Below, piece by piece: positions 45,446-57,400 of a DNA stretch of 64,000 nucleotides. Position numbers and translations under genes: made by a program. Source of the DNA: Nemertoderma westbladi (Eukaryota; Xenacoelomorpha; Nemertodermatida; Nemertodermatidae); assembly GCA_032718475.1 (NCBI GenBank), contig JAUCBJ010001939.1:1-64000 (forward strand), read 5' to 3'. Under the pieces are notes generated by a model, which saw only the letters and a program-made list of their open reading frames with translations, was not told where the DNA came from and made no database searches. Position 1 is the first letter of the stretch. Each line of letters begins with the position of its first letter.

Positions 45446-48400
45446 CTTAAGAAAAAAAATAAAAAAAATTATTTTGGCCTATCAAGTAGGTATGTGTGGG
45501 GCGAGCCACGAAGTGAGTGAGCCTTAGCGTAGTGGTACCATTAATCAACCTGTCGTTCTGTCGCGTCCAATTTTAAACGTTAATAACTCAGCCAATCTTT
45601 GATGAAATCTACCCAAACTTGGTACACATGTTGTTTGGCAAAAGTTTAGAAATTTTCCAAGTAGAATTTCCGTGTGGCCTTCGAGAAGCTAAGATAATAG
45701 CAGTTAATTAGTTAATTAAGTTGATTACGGTAAAAACACCATTTTCAACCTGCCTTTTAAAGGAAATTAATTGTTTTACAGTATAAGATTTAAATAATTA
45801 TACTTAAAAATTATACAGATGTAATCCACATACGCCATTCTATTATAGTTTTTAATTAGTTCAAGTGATTTGCTTTATTAATTGTGTCTTTAATTGATCT
45901 AAAGTAATTAAAACGTCATAAAAAATTGATTCTCATTAAATACTGCTCATTTATTGGCTAACATGCTGGTACGATGGAAGGATGTGTGTGTAAGGCAGCT
46001 ATTTGCTGGGAATGATTATTGGTCAAGTCTCTGCTGGTGTGGAGCTAGCTGGCTTGGAGTTGTGGCTGTAGACTAACCAGAGAGGAATTGTACTGTAATA
46101 GGCAACCAGTATTGCTATTCCAGCCCAGACATCATTCTTGAAATCCAACATCCCAACATCCTTCCTGTATTGACTCTACTATAAGTGTTGTATTGCTATC
46201 TCAGGTAAATGACAGATATAATAACATAAATACAATCCATGGCATGGCTGTTGTGTAGGCTTCTGAAATAGTTTATTCCACAATGTATATGTCTGGTTAT
46301 TTTTTAATTGAATTTTTGCAAAGTAGTAAAATTAATGTTCTTAAAAATAATATTATTATTTTATATGTAACCTAGGAAATTAGCTACATTTTTTCGCTGC
46401 AGCTTTAAGAGTGTACATTGATTTAATATTATTTCAATACCCATATTACTACATCGGCATAAGATGCGTTGGCGTTGTATCACACATCTCCACATATCAC
46501 ACATCTCCACATAGATGTATCAACAGTTACTCGCACAGTTTCGAAACTTCGCATAGTTATAACTGTATAAAGATCGTCAGTCTGCGTTTAGGAAAAATAT
46601 TTTATGACAAAACAGGACAAGCGACGAGCGCAACGAGGCATATAATGAAGACGAGTACTGCGTTGACTAAATTGTTATATAAACCACCTGGCTTCACATA
46701 TTGATCGCATCCCTAGTTATTATTATTATAAAGATCGTCCTAGCCTGCGTTTAAGAAATATATTTAAATACAAAACAGGACGAACGCAAAGAGGCTTATA
46801 ATGAAAACGAGTACTGCGTTTATTATATTCCTATAAACCACCTGGCTTTGCATATTTAACGTGCGATTGGAAATAAGTTCGTGCTACCCTTCCGTGGGTG
46901 GTAGATGTCGCGGTTATGTATTGGTGGGTGGGGGGAGGGGGGGGGGGGATGTGCAGATTAAAAGGGGTGAACACGTACTGTCCCCCTTTCTTTGATTAAT
47001 TGGTGGTGTGGGTTAATATCTCATAACCTGATTTTGTGATACAGTCGCACAATTTTAATTTGTATCTCATAACTGGGCCTCGTGCTGCGCGAAGGCCCCA
47101 CGAACGTGTAATATTTGACGCGTTTGCATACTATGTCATGGAATATAGTGTCGTTATTCCGGTATTCGTTATTAAATTTATTGTGATATAAACTAATCGG
47201 GCGGGGAGGTATTCTAGCTTCAAGTAAAATCTTTGTAGTTTTCTCTTGAATGAATTCCACCTGTCGGCGCCGAAAAAGAAAAAGCCCTGGCACCGTAGTG
47301 CAGTATGTTATACCTGGGGTTAACCAATAGATTTTGGTTTCTCGAACGTAGGTCTCTGGGAGGATTGTAGCGCACAAGCAAGTCACTCAAGTAATCAGGA
47401 GCGAGTCCATTTAGGCTTTTGTATGTCAATAGGGCTATTTTATATTCAATGCGTCGTGATACCGGAGAGATACTGGAGATTTCTTAGTACTGGGTTCATG
47501 TGCTTGTGGTCCCGCTTTTTAATTCCATTAGACGAGCGGCACTACAATCAACAAACAACATCCTGCAATCTCTTGATGTGATGTTTTACTTCCAAAAGTT
47601 CCGTAAACTGGTCTGCTCAACCACTAGTATCGGTGTTCGGTACCCAACTACCCAAACATATTGACCAATCAGCCAATATATGTAGTTCCGAATTCCGACA
47701 TGGCCATGAAGATGACAAAGCCAAAATTCGGCAGTCTTTGTGAAAATGTTTTGGCAAAAACCGAGCGAGGTTGGACAGTGGGTCTGAAAATTTACTCGGG
47801 CATCCTTTATGGACGACCCCGAAGCTCGAGCTATTTCCCAACCAAATTCAAATGTTTTTTTACATATTTGGAATCCTTGCACGGCCAGTGTCACTGTAGG
47901 GTCACTGTCGGGTTGAAGAATGAAGAATAACTGCACTGTGACTGATGCAATTTCGCCGGAGACACTATTTTCAAGCTATGTTCTACCCCCCACCCCCCCC
48001 CCCCCCCCCCCCACAATAAAACGACCTAATTCACCTAATTTGGATTGAGATGGGAATTGTGCTCGATTGAGACGACAACCAGGCTGACTGCGTGGATTAC
48101 TGGAACAGTAGCAACAATCAGCACATCCCGCCCTGTGAAGATCACCAGTTTTTCACCTTTCGGTTGGAATTTGATTGACAATTTATATATGAAGAATTTA
48201 TATTTTTTTTACTTTATCTTTATTCAGTTTTTTTTATGCGCTTATTTCGGGACGCAGCAAACTTCGGCGAAGGTTGGACGCGCGCGAAGATTTCCCGCGG
48301 GCGAAGATTGCATCCAACCCCAATTTCTTTCTTTATAACTAGTAAAGATTATAATTCGTTTATTGTTTTGGTTAGCTTCAGCCCTTCTTATGTAGCCGGG

Positions 48401-51400
48401 GTTTTTCGTGTAAACCTGCTATTTTTCGCGTCGGGGTTAACAGCAAAGTGAAATATAACAACATAAAATAATTATTATAGGAACTGGGGTCTTGTCTTAA
48501 CCTCGGATGATAGTTAATTTTACCGAAAATAACTACAGCTTGTCAACACTTTGTTACTATTAACATAAAATCTGGTACACTTCATAGCCCCCCCCCCCCC
48601 CCCCCCCCCCCCCAACGATTGCTATTTATTATGACTGACAGCTGGTCCAGTTACGGTTTATTTATCTTATGCTTATGATTGTTGTGCTTCAAGCTTGATG
48701 ATGTATGATACCATTCAGATGAATAAATACAATAAAACAAAATAAATTGCGATGGGAAATGTTTTCGAAATCCTTACAGTATACTGTCTCCTGTCTCAGT
48801 GCTGACAATGTAATTCAACAACCAGGTCAATTAAAGACCAATCAGTACGTATCCTATCACCAATTAGAAATTTCGGCACTTATAAATGGCGGAAACTGGC
48901 GGAAATGGCGGAAACTTATATAGATAGTGGAAATGCCAATGATCCAAAAAGTTTGAAAAATTATTTTAGAATGTCGGTAATGCCAAGAGGTTGGTATCAA
49001 ATTGCCCCGGTGTCAACCAACATAGCTAAACATTTATTTGTTTTACTCTTTCACAGTACACCATATTCGATATTGGTTATATAATTTCAATACCACGACA
49101 TCTCTGAATTACTAACTCTTTATTTTGCACTCTAGTCTAAAGGCAAATATAAATAACCGGTAATCAAGTATATAAATATATATAATAATATAACACGACT
49201 GGCACTGCATGATCTATGGCCTACATATGACATACAGGAGACCAACACCCGCTGGCAAACACCGGAACCAATCAAGCAGTTAGTTACAACGGTGGGTACC
49301 GGTCCCATCTTTGTTTGCTTCTAGTTGGTTGTTAGTTCTTTAGTTATCCACAAAAAAAATAACAATCATCACGAGTCACGACTATAGTCAATCAATATCA
49401 AACCATAACCATAAAAACAGTTCACCAGTAAGGTATTTTTCTCCGATGATCTCGGGAAAACAAAACGCAGTAAGGAAATCGGATTGCCGCATTATGATCC
49501 AACGATGATATTGTTAATCGGAATATGGATTAGTTTAACGAAGAACCCAATGAATCCCATGATAGCGAATCCTATCGCTGTTGCCATGGCAATCTTCTGG
49601 TACTCTTTCCTGTCTGGCTTTGTGCATCTCTTAACAAGTCTCCATGAATCCTTGAGAAACTGCTTCGCTGGTTCGATGACAGGCGTTATTTGATCCATAA
49701 TGCAGTAAATCGTATATGAAATATTAACAATTATCACTCAGTATCTATCTATAGGGCCTAATAGTATGTAGTATATGATTCCTACAGGACCATTGGACAG
49801 GTCCAGCGGTTTTTTGTACAACTTGCTTAACTACTTAATGCACCTACAACTGTACAACACATGTACACTGAACAACTGTACAACTCTCTATTACAACATA
49901 TGTCAGTATGTATGTTGTATTCTGTACTGCTGTAGGCTGTATGCTGCTATGCAGTATGCTCATGCTACGCTACCGGCTGACCTGCTGACTTGCCTGCCTG
50001 CTGACCTGGCTATACAGCTCCATTGATGCCCCCCCCCCCCCCCCCCCCCTGCTTGCTATACAGCAGTGCTGCAGTGAGCAGATACCAGGCCAGGATACAG
50101 TGCTGTCTGGCCTGCTGGCTGTGCTGCAGTTGCAGTACAGCAGTAACCTGGTAACTTACCGGCTGACCGGTAGGCCTGGCATAACCCCATAACTGCACAA
50201 CTAACGTGTAACGTGTAACGGCACCAACGGCCACCCTACCGGCAACCGCAAACGGTAACGTCCGCGTCCAAAAACGCACCGGCAGACCGGTCAGCCGGTA
50301 CCGCCGTACCGGTACCGCACAGCTGCACAGCCGCAGCACTGCACGCCACCACATCGAAACCACACGCGCATCACTCACCTCACCAGACAAGACAGCCAGA
50401 CCAGACTGCTGGACTGACTGAAAGAGCACAAGCACACCCAACAAAGCAACAGCAAACCCCCCGAACCAAGTTACCCCAGGTACCCGGTACCCCTAATGCT
50501 GTAATGCCTACTGGCCTAACTCCACCCACTCCACACTCCAGCACTCAGACACCAGCCTAAGCCAGTAAGCTAAGAAAGACCAAAAGTCTGAAGTCAATAC
50601 CAGCTGACCGGTAATACAAAACAACCTAAACAGCTAAACGCAAACGTCACCTTACTTACAGCCTTATCAGTACACAGTAGGCCTACAGAGTAGTTAGTAC
50701 CGCTATTATACTTACATCCTAAATGGTGTAAAGAACTTAATTTTGCGAAGACTTAATTTAAATGTGTGACGTGGAAGTAAATTTAAATGTGTGTGATAAG
50801 TAAGTTTGACCTTGTACTGCATGTGACATGTGCAACGTAAATCATCAATTAATGGAGACATTACAACACTTGCATTTTATAACTGGTCCGACCTCTGGTT
50901 CTTTCTAGCAACTGTATAATGAATGTGAATTAATATTTGGATCACTTACTGGTAAACGCCTTGACGAAGTCATGTAGTTGTAGATTATATCCCTTTGTTG
51001 CTATATACCAGTACATAGAGGTGGGTGGTTCGCACGTTTATAGTTCAAAAGGCATGTTCTTTGAATAACCAGCCAGCCCCATATAACGAAAAAATATGAA
51101 ATTTTAATGATAACGTCCATTATAGCAACATGAACCCGAAGTTTGGTTAAACTTTAATAATGAAGAACGAGTAATCTAATGCTGGGTCCACTAAGTCCAC
51201 TGTGGTAATTTGAGGTTTTTGGGGTTTATTACTTGAAAGCCAGCAAGCTGGCTGGAAGGTGCCCGGGGGAAGAATCATAGCCAAGACTAATTCAAATGAA
51301 CTATGTCAGTCAGCAGTAAGTAAACTTTACGCTGGAGCAGGTTGCTTCTAGTGTTGATCTTTTTGTAAATTCCAAGAAGACCAAAATCATGACAGTCAAC

Positions 51401-54400
51401 CTAGACAGCCCTCAAGAAATGTCTGATCGTAGGGGCATAAGCTCTAAGGATGGCTTGCTTGAGCACGTGGATGACTTCTGCTACTTGGATCAGAAAGTCA
51501 GGTGAAGACCTTCGGATATGTAATGGGATGGCATCACTGGGCAGCCTTGAATAGTCTGTCCAGGATTTGGAAGTCCCATAGAATAAAACGGAACCTTAAG
51601 GTTCGATTATTTATGGCTGTAGTAGTACCAGTACTCTTTCTTATATGGAACTCCGACTCCATGCTGGGCTCTAACTGCAGAGGATACCAAATCTCTGGAT
51701 GACACTTTAACAATAATAGTTCCATTGTGTCAAGTACAATGAACACATCTCCAATTAGACTCTACACAACATTGGAGGTTTTTCATTTGTCTCCCCTAGC
51801 TTGACACTTGAACGGAACCGCCTCCGCTTTGCAGGACATTACTTCGCCGTGAGGACCAGCCAGTGCATAATCTTGTACTTTGGCAGCCTCATGGAGTGAA
51901 TAAGCACGATGGACAGCCCATGACTTTCTTGATTCGCATCTAAAGGACACTTGCCTTGAAGATGCGATGATCTATAGCAAACGTCATGGGTGATAGGGAG
52001 TTGTGGCGGCGCAATTTTGTCGACAAGCCGGCGCAGCATTCTTAATATATATGTAATATATATATAATGCAGCTGCAATGCAGCATGCCGATCGTAGTAG
52101 TAAGTAAACTAAACAATTGTCTTAACTGTAAGTCGTGAGAGGCTAGATGACTTTGTGGCTCGTCCCACATAATAAAAAATGAAACTTTGCTACCACTAAC
52201 AAAAATATAATGTGAAGCAAATAATTTCATTATCAAGCATGTTCACAGTTAACTTTGAAAGTCTTCAGCAACTCTCTGATCGGATGAGCATAAGCTCAAA
52301 GGATGGTATGCTTGAGCATGTGGACGACTTCTGTTACCTGGGATCATGGATCCGGAAGTCAGGTGAGGACCTTCGAATACGTAAGGGAAAGGCATGGGGG
52401 CAGCCTTGAATAGGCTTTCCAGGATGGAAGTCACCGAGAATTAATCGGAAACTTAAGGTCCGATTATTTAGAGCAGCAGTAGTTCCAGTACTCCTCTATA
52501 GGAGTCCATGCTGGACTCTAACTGCTGAGGACACCAAATCTCTGGATGGCACATTCACAAGAATGCTTGCTACGCCGGGTTCATTTTGTCAAGTACAATG
52601 CACACATCTCCAACCAGACACTATATAACATTGGAGGTGTCTCATTGGTTCCCCCAAGCTTGACACTAGAACAAAATCGCCTCCGCTTTGCAGGACATTG
52701 CTTTCGCCGTGAGGACCAGCCAGTGCATAATCTTGTACTTTGGCAGCCTCATGGAGTGAATAAGCATGGTGGACAGCCCATGACTTTCTTGAGACGCATC
52801 TTAAAGGACACTGGCCTTGAAGATGCGGATGATCTAGCAAATGTCATGGGTGATAGGGAGTTGTGGCGGCGCAATTTTGTCGACAAGCCGGCACAGCATT
52901 CTTAAAATTGCAGCTGCAATGAAGCATGCCGATCCTAGTAGTAGTAGTATGTTTACAAGATATAAATAAGATTACCGAATATTTATAAAAAAATGCCATG
53001 ATGCACAACCAACCGGATAAATAACAACGAATAGTGCCAAATAATAAATTTAGTATTACCCATATTACCCGGTCAGCTGAATATCTCTTCCCAGTGAATC
53101 CTATGTGTATTTCTATAAGGTTACTCACTGCTAAGTTAGGTGGCAGGCCAGCTGATTGAATTATTAGCACAGGGCCCTTCAAATGTTAGATTCATAATGG
53201 CATCTAGGGGCTGGGATTACTCTCTCAGACTGTAAACAAAGCTGTTCAATGGTGAGGGAACCAACTACACTACGTTTGTCTATGGACGGTCTTCTCATAG
53301 ACAGCTTGCTGGGTTTTCAAGTTAATTAATAGGGCTGCCTTTGATGTATTCTATGGGTTAGGCCCTCCCAATAATACTCCTAAAGCCAACTCTATGTATT
53401 CCTTTGTCTATGTCTAAGTATGTCTAAGTACATTTAATTTCGCGACAAAATAATATCAAAAATCGAAATATATCGAATACCACACATAGTATCGATCTGA
53501 AATTTTGTAACGCAAAGCAATTTACTTGCAAAATCACTACTGTTTTTATCAATTCATTGATATACAATGACCTACTATAAATATATATCTTTAGTAGGTC
53601 ATGAATAGACATTAAAATATATCTAAATAATAATTTATAATTATTTGACGACGTGTTAATTCAGAACCTGGTCAGATTTTTTTTTATATAAAAATAGTTT
53701 ATTTTATATAATCGCCGCTCAACATTTTTTTCATGAGATAGAAAGAGAGATGAATTTACAACGTCTACTACATATACCGCTTGTTTGATTCAAGCAAGGC
53801 ATTTTATTTCCACTTTGAATTTTTCCAATCCTATCTGGTTTTCTTTGTAGCCTGCGAAAGTTTGAACCAATGTTGAGTGGCAGTCCTGGTGGTACATCAT
53901 AATTCATTATAATTACCGAGGGGCATCTATATTGAATCGTTAATTAGGAGTACGAGACGCCAGGGGCAACCGGAATGCCCACTATTGGTTGATGTTAAGG
54001 ATGAACTTCGTATTATAATTGCTCATCAACTCCCTTCGTATTCAGTTTACCTGACATGGACACAATATCGTTGAATGACCTCTTATTTCATATCTCTAAG
54101 CTTTTATTGATGAATTTGTTTGATTTACGTCACATTATATTGTTATCTCTACCATACTTCAACATAGATGATTTGTAAAACTATGATGGGACTTTGCCAT
54201 GGAGCCAACGCCCCAAATATTACATTAAATTGACTGCAGTGGTCAACCAATCACATGTGGCAATGCTGCACTGTCTGGAGTTAATCCCTTTTTTTTAAAT
54301 GTACCAGATTTTATCTGAGAAACTTTTAGTCTTTTTTCGTGGCGCGTATTATAATTATAAGGCCAATCACAGCCAATCATATGAGTTTTATTGATAATAA

Positions 54401-57400
54401 TAAGTGGACTTTATGATTGAAAGAATGCCTTACTTAACATTTGTTCATACTCGAATGTTCTGGGATTTGAAACTTCATAAGGCAATATAGATAACAATCG
54501 TTACATACCTACCTGGCTTGTTTGATTTACATAATTATCTCTAGTCACATAAAATAAAACATACAAATTATTATCCTCGCTGTTCATTAATCCAATTAAC
54601 TTTGAACTTAAAAATGTCAGTGCATATTTTCTAGAGTGTAGCGCATAATGTCAGGGTGGATTGAAATTATTTTTTCTCTTAATTTAAGTTTTCTCTTCTT
54701 TGAAAATTGGCTCAAGTATAAGAACAACTGATTTAACACAATTGACAACTTTCACGTTTGACAAACTGCCCCATAAAATTACACTTGTGATTTGTGGAGA
54801 CGGGGGGGGGGGGGGGGGGGGGGGATTGATTTAGGGAAAGGAGCAGGTTACAGTGGCACGTTATTTTAATCCAAACAATAAACTAAACACAATAGAACAG
54901 GTTACAGTTTTATTTTTGAGAGTAATCAACTGTTATTTGAGTCGAATTTCCCCTGGAGAGGGATGGATTTTTAATGCGTCCAGTTTACCCCCCCTCCCTA
55001 TCTGGATTTAACACAATTGACAACTTTCACGTTTGACAAACTGCTCCATAAAATTACACTTGTGATTTGTGATGAAAAAGGTCAAATTAACCAAATTGAT
55101 TCATTATCAATTTCTCTTCTTAGAATTGATTAAGCTTGAGTTACGAAGCTGTAATATATTTATATATTTTTTTTGAGTGAGCCCTGCAATAAAGCGATAA
55201 TAGATCAACAATAGCTCGGAAAATAGCGCTACTGGGACTGGTTGAAGGAATTAAGTCAAAGATCCTTCCCGCAGTTCTTACCTTTGTGGACTTAAAGAAA
55301 GCGTTTGACCTCATCCATAGAGGTAAAAGGCTGGGAATCCTAGGAGCTTATGAAATACCAGAAGTAATTGTTGCTGTCATTGGATTGTTGTATTATTGTG
55401 ACACAGAAGCTCGAGATGGTAAAACTGGGTTCTTCTCAATCCTGCCTGGTCTACTGCAAGGGGACATTATACACATTGGAACCATTACTATCACCCTGCC
55501 ACAACTGGTAAGATCTTGGGTTTAGACTACAAGATCTCAAAAGCTGCAGATATCCGGCAACTACAGTCACATACACCATAGTTGCCGATGAGATTTCACT
55601 GTTCCTAGTACGCAAGCATATGCACAACTTCTAGAAAATTGGAAAGGGCTGCTAAGGAAGTTGGATTGCATTTAAATCCGTGACCGAATACATGACTTTT
55701 AATGGAAGCTTTACCTCAATTAATTGATAATAATCAACTAAGGAAGGTTGACGACTTCCAGTACCTTGGGTCATGGATAGAGAGTAGCAAGAAAAGACAA
55801 GGGGTTATGGAAGCATGGGAAGTTAGGGAAGCATAGGCATGGGTAGCTCTATCAAAAATAGAAACCATTTGGAAATCAGATCTCTCCAGGCACCTGAAGA
55901 CTAAATTCTTTCGAGCCACAGTAGAAAGTGTACTTTTATACGGGGGTGAGACCTGGACACTGACGAAATCACTTGAACAACGAATTGATGGTTGCTACAC
56001 AATACTACTAAGGGCAGCCCTAAACATCAGCTGGAGACAGCACATGACAATCGCCGAGCTTTATGGTACAACAACACATGTATCAACAACACATGTATCA
56101 ACCACCCTCTGTAAACGCAGATTAAGATTCAGTGGGCTCTGCTGGAGAACTAAAGACAAGGTCATACCAGATCTACTTTTCTGGCAACCAACACAAGGAA
56201 AGCGTAGCTGTGGATTACCGGCTATTATATAGACAAATGTGTACAATTTGGACTTGAGAAAAACGAAATCGCGACAACTATGGAGAATGGGGAGCCTGGA
56301 AGGATCTTATTTCCACTGACTGAGCTCGCAAGCACTGAAATTCAAGAATTATCGCTCAACCTAGTAGTAGAGTGTTAAGCGATCACACAAAGCGATGTCT
56401 GGGGCAGTCAAGTCATATAAATACCAATAATCCTCTATCGTGATCACTAACTCGAATTTTACGGCATATATTCCTGATTATTTTATTCATTATTTCGAAT
56501 GAGCCTGATTATTATCAATCAATGCAACATGAGTTCTATAAGTCGAAATCAAAGTCAAATGGGAGTATTTGGGTTACTCGATGGCGCATTTGATCCGCTA
56601 AACGACGCACAGTGCATTGCTTTATGGCAATGAGGTTGCTTCATGGCAGGAGGGCCAAAAAGGTTAACTTTGATAAAACATAGGTTAACAATGTAATATT
56701 GAGAAAATGATAATTAACCAATTTGAGAAATTTGAATTTTGAATCATGCAAATTTCAATTTCATGAACTAAGTTTTCCTTGCCTGATCATGGACCCGTTG
56801 GACAGGGTCAACAGTGAGAGTTATTGTTTTTGTTTTGCACTAATCGTGTTTTACGTCCTTGAACAAATTTCCCATGAATGGAAAACTTCAATTTTCACAA
56901 CAAATTATAGTAATGCTTCAATTTATCAAATAAAATAAATTAATTAATTAACTTTATATGGGTGATAAGTTTCTTTCTTATGTTGAATTGATGGAATGAT
57001 TTTATTAATTTTTGCCAAGATATCACGACGTGTATGCGTTCATAATTAATTATAAAACTAACGTCAGGTGGTGGGTGAGGATTGGTCAATCCTTGACGCA
57101 GAACGGATCCACGTTCGTTTCAGTCTCGCGATATGGCCATGGATTTCGCTTTCGGTAGTATAGGGGCGATGGGTGGTGTTGTAGCCAGCCACCCATTCGA
57201 TACCGTGAAGTCCCGTCTCCAGTCCCTCGGAATGGTGAAAGACATGGCCTATCGCAACCCAATACACTGCGCGGTGACCATAGTGGAGACAGAGTCAGTT
57301 CGCGGTCTCTACAAAGGGATGATGGGTCCGTTACTAGGAAACAGCGTCGTCTACGGTGTAGTCTTTCTCGTATATGGGACCGTGAAGGGATTCTTTCCTG

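Noticed and set aside
47586-47936. 116-codon - strand ORF beside a poly-C tract
   Set aside because: It has no family resemblance, and an overlapping + strand frame of similar length exists. Probably chance.
49492-49737. 81-residue version of SEC61G with 13 extra N-terminal residues
   Set aside because: The family starts at the internal ATG (MDQ). The extension is upstream leader.
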